Assembly: GCF_041381155.1 (NCBI RefSeq)
Contig: NC_091140.1
Span: 23,464,864 to 23,528,863 of the forward strand
Direction of reading: 5' to 3'
Origin: Argopecten irradians
Taxonomy: Eukaryota > Mollusca > Bivalvia > Pectinida > Pectinidae
DNA length: 64,000 nt
A program made the translations under genes and the position numbers. Shown here one piece after another: positions 22,136 to 33,721 of the stretch. The notes below the pieces were generated by a model. That model had not been told where the DNA came from, made no database searches, and saw only the letters and a program-made list of their open reading frames with translations. Every line of letters begins with the position of its first letter. Position 1 is the stretch's first letter.

Positions 22136-25100
22136 AAATACAAATAAAAATCCAAGTTGTTTTTGTCAAAACGAATAGCAAATTACTATAAAGAAATGAA
22201 AATGATCGCTTTAAAATGATCTAAATCAGAAAAAATTCTGTATATATTTATAGTGAATCATTAAACCAAACTCAGATCTCGGAAAGAATCGATTTACTTC
22301 TTTGTGTATTAATAATATCACAAATTGAGGTCAAAAAGTCTTTTTTTCTGATGATTAACTTGTTTTTCTAATACAGATTTTTGGAAGTTGGAATCATACC
22401 AAAGTTAATAATGGAATAAAAAAAGGTAGTGTGCCTGACTGTGAGCTATTGTGATCAAAGAGAGTTATTTCATGTAAATTGTGATTTTACCGGAATTTCA
22501 CTATTTTAAACATTTGTCTTAATCTGTTGTCTGATAAGTATGAATATACGCAAACTTGACAAAGCCAATGTTTTCATTAAGAAAATAATGATATCACACA
22601 GTCAACTCTTAATTATTCTCAGAACATACACACCAGATACATGGGAGGCCGTCCTTACATGACCCTTGCTGTTACTAGGACGTAAATTAATGAAAAAAAC
22701 CAAACAAACAATTTTCTTAAAACAGTCGTATATGTTACCCCTACCCCCTAAAATTTGAATATAAACATACCTCAATTTTTCCGATTTTTGATTCAACGCT
22801 ACACAGAAAAAGTTCTGATGACTAACTTTTTCTTAATTTTTGCAGTTTAAAAGAAAAATTGTTGCTGTTTCTAAAACCATCATAAAATTAGGGGGTCAGT
22901 GATTTTGATTTTTAATTCTGTTACAAAATTTGTTATTTTCCTGCATTTCTTGCTTAAATCTTAAATCACATTATATTTATCAAATTGTAAAAATTAAAAT
23001 TCAATAGGTTATATTTACATTTTCACTGCAGTCCACTATGTAATCTTACCAAGCGCAGTTGGCAGTCATATATGAACTTCAATTGCTTGTCATGACGTCA
23101 TTATCATTGTGACGTCACAATTGTCGTGCCAGCGATCACGGAAAACGGCTGATCAAATGACTATTCCATCCTTGACGATAACGAACGATTTATTTATTAT
23201 AGATGCAAAATCCCTTCGTATGTCAACATGAAATTATAACCAAATGTAAATATAAGCATTGGACGTCTTTCAGTTTGCATTCAGAGCAAAAATGAATACC
23301 AACTGCACAGAAGCAAATCTCAGATTTAAAGCATAAATTAATTTGATATAGCTAAAATATCGCACTGTCGAGTTTTGAAGTAAAAAGGTGAAATTTCACC
23401 TTTCTGCAAAGTGTAAGAAATGCACCTTCTCAAAATGGCCGCCAAATTAGTAATTTCTTAAAATTGGTGTATATTTTTTACAAGCAATAGAAATCTATCT
23501 TTTTTATATTTTCTTTGTTGCAACCTGCTACAAATTGGGACAATTGGTTTTTGAAAATCACAAAAAACTCTATCTGACGTTAAAATGAGACTGAAACCTC
23601 ACAAGAGCAAATCCTTAATGGCAATATTCGTCTTTTGACTTATTTCGACATTTCGATGTGTGATTGTCACTGTATAGTGTGTAATGCCAGTATAATACAA
23701 ATGGAAGCACTTAGAGGTTTACAAATTAGACATGCATAATATATAAGATTGAGAATCGGTAATTAGAAACTATATTTTTATAGTTCACAATTGTAATTTA
23801 TTTTCAGACCTCTAAGATACCGCCATTATGATTTTTCTCCGGGTGTTCTAGATATCCCTATACTGTACACAGGCAATATGTCCTGAAATTGACATCAAAA
23901 CTTTTTGAATATCTACTTAGATCTACAAGAATATTAAGGTACCTTTTTCGTTTATAAACTTCGGAACAACCGCATGTACGGACTTTTTCAAAGTTCGTCT
24001 GAAAACAATGAATATAAAAAACGAACAACTAGGATACTGTAGCTAGGCCACTGTACAGCAAATCTACTGTAGGTCCAATTAGTCATAAAAAAACTAGACC
24101 TATTGCTGCATAATGAAGCATTATGATTCAAGATTTGTACTGCTGTCTGCAGGAGGCCTGTTGGACAATGAGTAGACATGTTTTTACAGTGAGTAACTTG
24201 TACTATACCTGTACAAATCAAAACATGTATTTGTATTATCCATTAAACGAACTTTGCTCATAACGAAGTGATTCTGCTGGTTCCCAGGGGTTCATTATAA
24301 CCGTGTTTAACTTGAACTCATTAGCCGTATTTTCCATTACGAGTGTGTATGTAAGCTTAAATGTAAAGGTTTTACATGATTGAGTGTACTATGTTTATGT
24401 AAAGCCAGTTAGAGGGCTGTTTTACAGTGAGTATTGAAATGGATGAAGGTTCAAAGGATTCTGATATAGCATTAATCCGAGATACCCTAGCCCTGACACC
24501 AGACTTAGACATTTGACATCTACATCATGTATCTGTTATAATCTCCAAGGATTTATAAGCGTCATGTGCGTCCTTGTATTGTCTAAACTGTTAAGTCTGC
24601 TGTCGGGGTCAGAGCATCACAGACTAGGGGTAACCTTATAATCATCCTCGAAACTGCAGGGGTTACTATCAATAACTGTCACAGTCATGTTATATCAAAC
24701 CCTGTACTATATATCTCTTAGTAAAACTTGAGGCAACATCCACTGTTTTTAATAATATATATGGTTCATATTCAACAGTTTACACTATTGATTTGGTGCT
24801 TGAGAAGTTCTGAACAGGAGACTTTGCAGAGGCGACTATAATGTACATGTGTCCTGCGTTAGTAAACAGGACAATATGAATACTAGGAAGCCAGAAGGTA
24901 ATGTATGTTCATGTAATATTTATATAAGATGTGGAATTTATTGAAGGGGGTGATAAACATATTGTAAAATCATATTGAAAATTATAAATAACAAGTGATA
25001 TTTATTTATAATTGTCTTACACAAACATTCAGTACTTAAAATAAACCTGAAAAACTACTTCAGTTAAGAATCTAGCATACAGGTACCTGTTACATGCAGC

Positions 25101-25600
25101 TAAGTTTTACCCTACATTTTCACATCCTTTTTACAGGTTCAAAGAAATGCAGTTCGAAAACATTTATAATTTGATTTGCTGAAGAATCAATATCCCGTGT
25201 GCAATTTAAAACAATACCTAGCTTGGTGTTATAAAAATTGTGATAGCGATGACTGTGTTCCTTTGGCTTGAATGATATAAAAATGTTAGTCCAGCCTCCT
25301 AACAATATACTACATATACATACAGAGTGCACTGTAATATTTTAATAGTGAGTGGTATAAGTGTTATTTGAATGTACCATCACAGAATGATTTTAGTAAA
25401 TGATATTGAAGTACATGTAATGTTTATTAATAAATTTGACGCTAGCTTAATGCTATATTTCTTTTAATTATTCTGCATGCATCCGCCATTGTGTTAGACA
25501 GCACTAGTGTATTCATATCATATCATAGACTGTATCGATACATATAATCGATTAATGTAAACAATCTACAGAGAAAACCAACAGGAATACCACCTGAATC
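22136..25600. other. Intergenic with scattered palindromes
   Basis: Two perfect 10-bp CRE palindromes lie at 23092-23101 (ATGACGTCAT) and 23109-23118 (GTGACGTCAC). A perfect 20-bp palindrome spans 23384-23403 (AAAGGTGAAATTTCACCTTT). Text near 24246-24310 (AACGAACTTTGCTCATAACG) resembles ends of pogo-like non-autonomous transposons, but no pair of ends was found. No gene seen. Confidence 0.4.
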
Positions 25601-25639
25601 ACATATGAAGATTTTGACGTGAATTCACATGAAGATTTT

Positions 25640-25862
25640 TTTCTGGTCAATATCAGTAGAAAATCAGGCCAATTTCAGGTAAAATTCAGAAAATTCAGGT
25701 CAATTTCACCTGATATTGACATGGAAATTTCAAGTACATATCATATGAATTTCAGTTCAATTTCAGGTCAATTTACTGCAATGACTTTTTTGGTCTCTGC
25801 AGGCAAATTTGTCCTGAAAATGTCACCTGAATTTGACCTGAATTTACCTGAAGACATATTGC
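25640..25862. repeat. CAGGT/ACCTG-rich low-complexity tract
   Basis: About 220 bp made of interspersed TTTCAGGT, TTCACCTGA and TTTGACCTGAA words in both orientations, with no fixed period. It can fold in many ways. The open frame across it is a by-product of the repeated words. Confidence 0.6.
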
Positions 25863-25899
25863 ATGTGTATATTTCGTCAAGTGTGATTTGTGTGAATGT

Positions 25900-27419
25900 C
25901 TGTAATTAGCTCGTGCCAAATAGACGGAAATGTTACGTATCTGATATAAGGCATCAACTTTTAATTGATCATCCACACGTGCCGTTTGATAGGCGATGGG
26001 ATAATATTTCTCAGCTTTGGGTGCATTCTATGTAAGTTCTTGCGTAACGTCCTAAATCTTAGCCCTGATCTAAAAGCCTGATATATTTCCCCATTCTTGT
26101 TTATCCGAGTTACTTCCCTTGGTCAATACTTACGGTGTGAAACGAAGGGAAGTACCTCTAACACATCAGAATTATATATCAGTCTATCTGAAAAAATGAC
26201 CTGAAACACAAATACTATTTTTTCATTTGCACTCATGATCAAACTTTACACACTTTAGTACTGTGTTAAAATGGATTTTGGTTTTGTATTAGCTGTAATT
26301 ACCCAAAACATGTTTAATATTGACGATATTTACTGATGATCTTATTCAGATATTCAGATGGAATTGTTACACCCTTAATCCATTTGATATATATATATAT
26401 ATGTTATCAAATATGCTTAAAAATAGAATTGCAATCCAGCAATTTTACTTGTTTATTGGTTTCCGTTCGAGATTTTCGTTTTCGTTTTAAATTCAAAGTA
26501 CCAAATATACCAAAAGCACTGAAATAATGTCTTTTCTGAATATATATAGTTTATTTCTTTAGAAATGATATAACACTTACAGTCCCTTTTTCGTAAGCAA
26601 CATCATGCCCTGTATATTTCTTAGGTCTCAATAACAAACTGAAATCATTCATGCATGACAGAAATTAGAAGCTGAAAATGCAACTTTTACATAATTATTG
26701 TTTCTCGAAATTCACCAAACGTTTAACAGTATTTCTACATTAAAATTCATGAATCTTTAAATTACCCCTATTTGCCAGACATATAACAAGAACCAACAAT
26801 ATGTTTACGTTATATTTCTATGTCGCTTTATCCGTTAACTCTTCTATTACTAATGGTAACTTTGAAGCTAATAGCAAAACGATTGTCTTAAATCAAGGAT
26901 ATCTTGATGGGGGCATTTCTTCGTTTAAAATGGTTCAATTGGTTCAAATTTTATCCAGAACAATTAATAACGCGATCTTAATATAAATGCTACATTTGTT
27001 ACACTTGGATAAGCATGAGCTTCTGACAGTATTAAGTCACTAAAATTCATAATTTTGACCTGAAATCTCACTGGGCACATACGGGTAGCGAGAACCAGCA
27101 ATATGTATTAGGTGCAAAACAATATAATTCTCCCTACTTAATGTACATAGATGACAGCAAGGATGGAGACCCTCATTCAGTAATACGTGTTAACGATATA
27201 AACATGACTCGGATAGCTCGGTAAGTATTACAGCACTGATAACCATTAAGCCTCATATATGCAAACTTTTAATGTCGTTTTTATGTTTTCAATTTTAACC
27301 ATTCCTAAATATCCATACAATCCATTTTCTCAAACCTCTTTGTCGGAATTTTTTATTGGTAGTCAGCGGAAACTGTTTACTTATTTTGAGTGAGAATTGC
27401 GATAAAAATATGAAAAAAA
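25900..27419. other. Left flank of unit U3, including the empty BEL/Pao site
   Basis: Aligns with 38.86-40.18 kb and 53.65-54.28 kb. At 27367-27390 the text GGAAACTGTTTACTTATTTT corresponds to the point where the other copy (40.17 / 47.32 kb) carries the BEL/Pao element between duplicated CTGTT. No gene seen. Confidence 0.7.
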
Positions 27420-28256
27420 CTGAAGTCGCTCATCATATGTTTTCATTACATTTATTTCAGTGATTAAGACTTTAACATTATTTAACATTAAAGGCGTTAT
27501 TGTTTCACCGACACAGTTTTGTTCCTGTCTTATTGTACAAGCGATGAATATTTTTTGTTTCTCTGGGTGGTCTGTAGTCACACTTTCTATCGTTATATTT
27601 ACAATAGCGAGCCTCCTCTAGACATGGCGTCATTCATGGACCTACCTGGTCAGGTAATGTAGAGTTGATAAGCCTTAAAAAATCTCCTAGTCCGAGTTTC
27701 CCGGTGAAATTTGTGAGAAATGAAAATCACTCATAGTCCAATATGCTGAAAACACTTGGTGAGAACTGTTCAACGTTTTTGCAAAGATCCATGGTAAGCA
27801 GGCTAAACGTCTGTTCTGGAACACAGATATAGAACTGGTTCATATCTGGCTAAGTGGTATCGACATGTTTTAAATATCAACACTGACTTGGAATATATGT
27901 ATGTGTCTCGATGTAATCAGTACATACAGAATTTTTAAACATAGCTTAGAATAAAAAATGAAGTAAAAAAGGTAAAACAAATACCCGTCTCTGATTCATA
28001 TTGTTCATTATGACATGTGCAGGAGGCTAATATTTATAATTTAACCTCTTGTACATGTCATAATGAACAATAAGGAACGTTTTGTTTATTTAACAGCAAA
28101 TATGTACCGAATAAAATGATCAGTACCTGCAGATGGCTGCATTGGCTTGCCTTTTGGAAGGATAATTCCTGTGGTTGGCCCACGAGGATACGCCACTGAC
28201 GGAGCGAAACCCATCTGAAGATGGGTTAAATTGAAAAAGATGACTGAACTGATCAT
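27420..28256 (-). pseudogene. Duplicated gene copy U3, internally deleted
   Basis: The first exon (coding 28127-28214) reads MGFAPSVAYPRGPTTGIILP then KGKPMQPSA, ending in phase 1 at CAG|GTACTG. An in-frame upstream ATG at 28256 could add MISSVIFFNLTHLQ. Intron 1 is 311 bp and ends TGTTCCAG. Exon 2 (27646-27815, 170 bases) reads QTFSLLTMDLCKNVEQFSPS then VFSILDYE before a TGA, ending at the donor GTAGGT. About 20 bp beyond that donor the sequence jumps (near 27617) straight into last-exon text, so about 1 kb holding the middle blocks is missing relative to the copy at 54.3 kb. AATAAA is at about 27452. The product is not recognised. The first exon is well kept, but the gene as a whole looks broken. 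Confidence 0.5.
27999..28072. repeat. 32-bp inverted repeat inside intron 1 of U3
   Basis: Arms TATTGTTCATTATGACATGT (27999 on) and ACATGTCATAATGAACAATA (ending 28072), 32 bp each with three mismatches and a 10-base spacer. The copy at 55.9 kb has one arm only. Confidence 0.75.
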
Positions 28257-28263
28257 GACTTAC

Positions 28264-28385
28264 CGTGCCTTATATACCCAAATCGTTCGGGACTCCTCGG
28301 ATATTTAACAACGTGCCTTATATATCTAACTCGTTCGGAATACCTCGGACACTTTACATCGTGCATTATAATATATACCCGTAAA
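28264..28385 (-). promoter_or_regulatory. Triple TATA promoter of U3
   Basis: On the minus strand three TATATAAGGCACG-like cores start from CGTGCC at 28264, 28312 and 28360 (plus-strand view), exactly 48 bp apart. Each has TCGTTCGG and CCTCGGA words between. The nearest lies about 50-60 bp before the start codon at 28214, the right distance for a TATA box and a short leader. Confidence 0.65.
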
Positions 28386-28844
28386 CTATTCCTTTAGTAT
28401 TAAGCAACGTTATGCGATTTGTTTGACAATAGAAAGATCAACATGTGCCAGTAATTTCAGGTGCACGTACATGGCTAATAATTGCTGTTAACAGATATGT
28501 CTGATGTCTGTTAAATGAATTTTCAGTAACGTATACTCGACATTCAGTTTAAAAAAAAGATTGTGTCTTATTTGGTATATTTGCAGTTGTCTATGCTTGC
28601 CAACACAATAGTTTACTTTGATTCATTTGAGCTGTCAACATACTTGTACTTGAATTTATTATTTCAATCTGTCGTCTAGCCTTACATGATAAATATAAAT
28701 AAATAAATATAATATGTTTAGCTTTACAGGACTAGTAGTTTACCGCTCACGGGCATCAGTTACGGAAAATAAATTATGCAGTACTTTTTAAAAATCAAGC
28801 ATAAAACAAACAAAAATTTACGATTTTATAACATGTATTAACCA
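28386..28844. other. Intergenic, nothing recognised
   Basis: AT-rich, partly alignable with 56.28-56.65 kb (for example TGCCAGTAATTTCAG / CATATCCCAGTTAATT). No gene seen. Confidence 0.4.
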
Positions 28845-29815
28845 GGATCTCCTTTTAAAGCAATCCACCGGTTTTCCTGTGACAAATACCATCAGTTTTA
28901 TATTAACTACTTTTTGTTCTGAAATAGTACGTGTATTAGAAAAAATTTGTACAAGTTTCTTTACATATATTTAGAAACAATTCGTACATATATAATTACG
29001 CATAGTCATTACTGGTATTTGAAATCCACTTTCGTTTTGATTGCTGGAACTTTCCAGTTCATGTTGCAGTTTCCAGGTTTGAAAGGTAACACAGGTGTGG
29101 TTTGATAGGTACTATGAGTAACTCAGACAACAAAACTTATCGATTACGTCATTTACATACCCGATGAAGGTGTGCGTAGTTTTCCAACTCGTCACTAACT
29201 CACAAAGGTGTAATCGTGGTCATATTCCCCTTATAAAACACTTAAAATATAAATTCAAGTTGTTTTATCTAAACTAACAGCAGCTTACCATAAAGATATG
29301 TAAATGCCGCCTTTATAATGATCTGTATGTGTATAGAGAATTAATCAAATTACTAAACCAAACACGTTTATCTCGAAAAGAATCGATCGATTTCTTTGTT
29401 TAGTACCAATATTAAAAATCGAAGTCTAATAATCTCCTGAGCAAAGACACATCTCATAAAAAATAAAATATCATGATTGCTGTGACCAATTCACAAAACG
29501 TTCACAAATATAAAACAGAATAAAATCGGGAGCGACTTTGTGTCGTACAAAATAAAACCTGATTCCCGGTATACACCGAAATTGAGTTAATAGTTGATGA
29601 GAGAATATGGCGAAAATTGTCACAAAGCCTATGCATTACTACAAATAAGACTTCCCTCGGTTTGTAAAATTATGATGATATTCTATAAACCTCGACAAAA
29701 GCATAGACCTGGCGTCATTCATGGACCTACCCTGATGAGGTAATGTATAGTTGGTAAGCCTTAATAATTTCCAAGTCCGAGTTTCCTGGTGAAATTTGTG
29801 ATATATGAATAAGAA
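28845..29815 (-). pseudogene. Duplicated gene copy U4, truncated at both ends
   Basis: The last-exon start is kept for about 11 codons (KPVDCFKRRSW, acceptor at about 28881) and then breaks off. The middle blocks follow at 29040-29175. The exon-2 donor side lies near 29735 and the exon stops matching at about 29810, where plus-strand sequence of copy P2 begins. There is no first exon or promoter, so this is a relic. Confidence 0.55.
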
Positions 29816-29929
29816 AATGAATTCTCAACTTCCCCTTAAATCATAATTAGTTGAACCTTTCCACCAACATCTTCGAACAAATGTTCGCTATTGATTAAAA
29901 TTTGGAATTACCCGTGGAACTTTACAAGT

Positions 29930-30530
29930 CACGTGATCATATTCCTATATAGGTATATATGGCACAGTCGGTATAGTCATTGTAAAACTGCCGGCTAACG
30001 TTCACTATATGACACATTCGGTATAGTCTTAATAAAACTGCGGCTGCTTTCTAGACCACTGACGATCGTCTTAAGACGATTTCCGTTTCACCAGAAGCGC
30101 ATCCTAGTGGACCCACCAACGAAATCTCTTTTAAGGTAAGTTCATGGACACATATACATGTTGTTATCACAAACAATTTAATCCAGGTTATAAACGAAAA
30201 TAACATACTACCACACTTTATAGGTATGGTTTTATGATGCTTTCATCACTGACTTGTTATATTGCATTAGATTTTATTCTATCCGTCTGAAAAAGGCACA
30301 ATGTTACACGTGTATAAATAATGCATGCTATGTTTTTTGTTTGTATAAACTAGATTGATGCCTGTTACCATAATTATTCTGATGAATTCCTCGCTAAGTT
30401 TATGTTACAAGCAGTAGAAAGAATGTTTTTTTTTTTCTTCCAGAGTTTCAGCCATATGAATCAGTCTATTGGACTGTCGAAGATCATCGTAATATATCAA
30501 CCAGTTGTACCCAATAATATAACATCGGTA
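29930..30530 (+). pseudogene. Plus-strand first two exons of the family (copy P2)
   Basis: A CACGTG box (29933-29938) is followed by two TATA-type cores 50 bp apart (TATATGGCACAGTCGGTATA at about 29955; TATATGACACATTCGGTATA at about 30007). The candidate first exon ends at AAG|GTAAGT near 30135; its frame reads SVSPEAHPSGPTNEISFK, echoing the PSGAYPRGPTTG of the minus-strand units. An intron of about 310 bp ends in TTTTTCTTCCAG, and the next exon continues SFSHMNQSIGLSKIIVIYQP to a good donor CG|GTAAGT at about 30529. Splice signals are intact and the joined frame is open across both exons, so it may still be expressed. No start codon was settled and no downstream exons were placed with confidence. 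Confidence 0.5.
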
Positions 30531-30535
30531 AGTAT

Positions 30536-31290
30536 ACATGCATAAACGTTTAAGCCCATGACGGAACATCCATATAACCTAAACAAGGTACCATGTTCTA
30601 TAACTATGTGGACGTAAATACACTATACAAGATAATGTTATGATTTTTATGAGCGATTGATATCGGAGTTCTTCATCACTGAGCACGTGTATATAGTTGG
30701 CTAGTCAAAACATGACGATTTACAAGCATAAATAAAAAATGGACGATGTAACACATCCCATTAAGCTCTCAAATAAGTAATGAAGTTGTTCAACATCAAG
30801 CCATTGTTAACACTAAACTCCAATGTAATATAATAAAATTCGTGTCTTGTTGAACAAATCACTATGACATGATTAAAAACAAAGATCGAACGATTTTCAC
30901 AAGTCGTGGTAAAAATGATTTAGTCGTTATGTGCCTCTAGGCCCTTGTGCATCTCATGTACATCAGCTCCATGTTTCGTAGCACTGGAGTTCTTCATCTC
31001 CCCTTTCTTAACGCAGATTATTAACAACAAATGGACTATGTTTTTCCACTATGTTTTTCTTGCCCACGAAATTTATGTCATTATCGTTAGAGAATACGAA
31101 TCGTCAATTTTTTCTCGGCATATATCAACAATGTTCCAGGTTGACCATGTATTTGTACGAAGGCTTAAATTTCACCTCAAAATTGTATTTAATATGTTCC
31201 CATCGATGCTTATTGATCATGACAAAATTGACATAAAATACAACGATTGGGGCAATAATCTTTAGGGAATCTTGTTCCATAAAGTGGTTA
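30536..31290. other. Intergenic or intron of P2
   Basis: If P2 is a gene this is its second intron. The 106-codon frame at 30945-31265 has no family or splice support. Confidence 0.35.
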
Positions 31291-31293
31291 TAA

Positions 31294-31690
31294 AGGGATA
31301 GGGGGATATTATCTACTCGAGGGTCACAAAATGTTGAAAAACCCGATGCTTGCCGAGGTTTTTATAACATTTTGTGATCCCGAGTATTTTTCTCTCGTAC
31401 CTCGACATATTATTGCAATTTTCTGTTATTTTTTTGCCATTTTGAATTAAATTAAAAAAAAAAGCGACTGCAAGTTAAATTTCCATACATGAAAATTACG
31501 TGATATTTTCAACGCAAATCACGTGGTTTGTATCTTTTAGAGTAAATTCAGCTTGATTTCTAAAAGAAATTGTTAAAATTGAGCTTAGAAAATAGTAATT
31601 TTATTGACGCTGTGAAACAGCTTCAGGTGACATGGGTGTATATCCCTACACCAGCCAGTATTACAAGTGTAGGTATGAGAGAACATTAGA
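31294..31690 (+). repeat. Hairpin repeat family, copy 2 (arm shortened)
   Basis: Has the left arm and inner GGTCACAAAATGTT / ACATTTTGTGATCC; the right arm is cut short. It then continues through the tail to TAGGTATGAGAGAACATTAG, where copy 3 begins directly. Confidence 0.7.
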
Positions 31691-32140
31691 CTCTTTCTTA
31701 TGTGGATATGAGGGATATAGATATTCTATCCGAGGGTCTCAAAACGTTGTTGCTTTTTTGCACTCCCTAGGGTAGAATATCCCTATCCTTTATACCAACG
31801 CATGAAAGAGTATTTTTCTCTCTTACCTCGACTTTTTATTGCAACTTACGACTATAATTTTCTTCTATTTTGAAATCGTTTCGTAAAAAAAGGTGACTGC
31901 AAGTCAATTTTCCAAACATGAAAATATGCGTGATACTTTCAACGAAAATCCCGTTGTTTGTATCTTTTAAAGTAGGTCTAGCCTCCTTTCTGGAAAAAGT
32001 GTTAAAATTGCACCGACGAAAATATAGTAATTTGTTGACGCTGTGACGTCACGAGGCTTTAGTGAATGGGTAGTCATGCAATACAACTTCTGCACATGAG
32101 TATATTGCTTTTGACCAGACAGTATTACACGTGTCGGTAT
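31688..32140 (+). repeat. Hairpin repeat family, copy 3
   Basis: Full hairpin (31688-31813) plus tail with CTGTGACGTCACGAGGCTTT near 32039 and an end GTCGGTATGGAGAAAT. Abuts copy 2 head to tail. Confidence 0.75.
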
Positions 32141-32159
32141 GGAGAAATCTTCCTAAAAA

Positions 32160-33089
32160 CACTGTCACCGGGCCATAAACCCACATTATGTTTTTTAAAT
32201 AAAATAAATAACGAATATCGATAGCAAAGGTTGATCTATTGATTGGATTTTTTTTTTCATTCGTAAAAAATGTTATCTTATCACTGTAACCACGTTATTC
32301 CATTCTTGAATACGAAAGCGAAAGTATAGAAATGGAAAGTATAGTATGGAATTTTGACAAAAAAGTGTGTTTTATACACAGTGTAAATATTTTACTAATT
32401 ATGTGATTGCATAGACAGATCACAGTCTATTTACAACTTCGGTTTTAAAATATTTTTACCAAGTTTAAGAACAAAGTCGTAACAATTGTTTTTGTTTTGT
32501 TGAAGAGCTGACAACTCATTTCTCCAAACGATGACAGACCAGGATATGAATAGGAGATTCAAGAAAAGAAGCGACATACCAAAACCCTGATAATGGCTGA
32601 TTCAGAAAAGACTCTGAAAATCTCAAACTTTCTGAAATGTTTGAAATAGTTTTTAGATTATAAACAACAGCATGTTGATTATCGATTTTGTTTTGTTATT
32701 TTTATTTTTTAAATCAGATAAACCATTTTTGCATAGTAATGATCTTTCATCAGCAATACTAATGCAAATTATCTATAACTACATACTTTGCCTGATATCC
32801 AGTGACTTCGCTCATATAATATGTGGCTGAAATCACATTGTGACGTTATGACCTTCTGTAAACAATGATGTGACGTCAGAAGTCGAGGACGTCGTGACAA
32901 AATGGCGGACTCCACTGGATTATTGCAACACATTTGACGTGAGATTATTCGAAATGGAGGTTGTTGTAGTTATGTGCTAAAACTCATCTTAAACTTGTGT
33001 GCATATCATATGAGGCTTTATGAATCTCGTCTTGCCAATGCTCGCAAAAATAAAAACTTCTAAAACTCGATTTATAAAATCTCATATGA
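32160..33089. other. Duplicated flank, paralogous to 6.1-7.0 kb
   Basis: Carries the same CRE cluster (TGACGTCA at about 32872) and, unlike its sister, an extra ATGGCGGACTCCACTGG with a good start context. That frame reads MADSTGLLQHI and then stops, so I do not call a gene. Confidence 0.5.
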
Positions 33090-33530
33090 AAGGAAGATCA
33101 TATGTATCTCAAACCTACTGTAATTATTTCCCAATTCTTAAGACCATGATTTGAAATCCTTATGATTTATGATCCTTCATTTGACATTGTGATCTGCACT
33201 TTGATTCAGTTCCCAATGACCTAATACAGTTTCATACATTGAAACCAGCGTTCTAAACCGTACTGCTGAAATCAGATTTAAATATTTGTTTAAGTTCCTT
33301 CTTTTAATCCATTGATCTAAAATCATAATGGTTTTTTCGTTTGCATACCTTTATGATTTCTACTCTTAAACCCCTGATCTGAAAACCTAAGAAAGTACTT
33401 ACAATTAAATACCTGATATATTACATCTGAACCTGTGATCTAAAATCCTTATGAATTCCCATTTCCATATCCCTGATATGTAACACACTAAATCTAAGCC
33501 CCTGGTCCTGATATAGTTCCTCATTCTGAT
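33090..33530. repeat. Degenerate CTGATCTAAAA minisatellite
   Basis: Sister of the 7.0 kb tract, about 93% alike by eye. Here the sequence runs on through ATAGTTCCTCATTCTG into ordinary host sequence without any DIRS-like element. Confidence 0.65.
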
Positions 33531-33721
33531 AATATTTACTTCACTTCCTGTCAGTCCATCAGTTTGTCGAACCTAAGGGAAGTAACTCTTATATCTCAGA
33601 ATGATATATCTCTCTATTTGTAAAATTGACCTGAAACACGAATATTATTATTTTATCCGAGCTCTTGACGAACAGTCCATATTTACACAGCTTAAAGTGT
33701 TGAATCAGGTTTACTGTTTAA

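Noticed and set aside
24243-24310. Pogo/Tc1-like text (AACGAACTTTGCTCATAACG)
   Set aside because: Only one end-like segment was found; no partner inverted repeat and no TA duplication could be shown.
25619-25909. 96-codon frame across the CAGGT tract
   Set aside because: Repeated words create the frame; composition is that of the tract and nothing suggests translation.
30945-31265. 106-codon plus-strand frame
   Set aside because: Not conserved in the sister region and no splice or domain support. Likely intron or spacer.
32890-32935. ATGGCGGACTCC start in a good context
   Set aside because: The frame closes after 11 codons and the stop precedes the only donor-like GTGAGA, so no exon can be built. 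The sister copy lacks the ATG.
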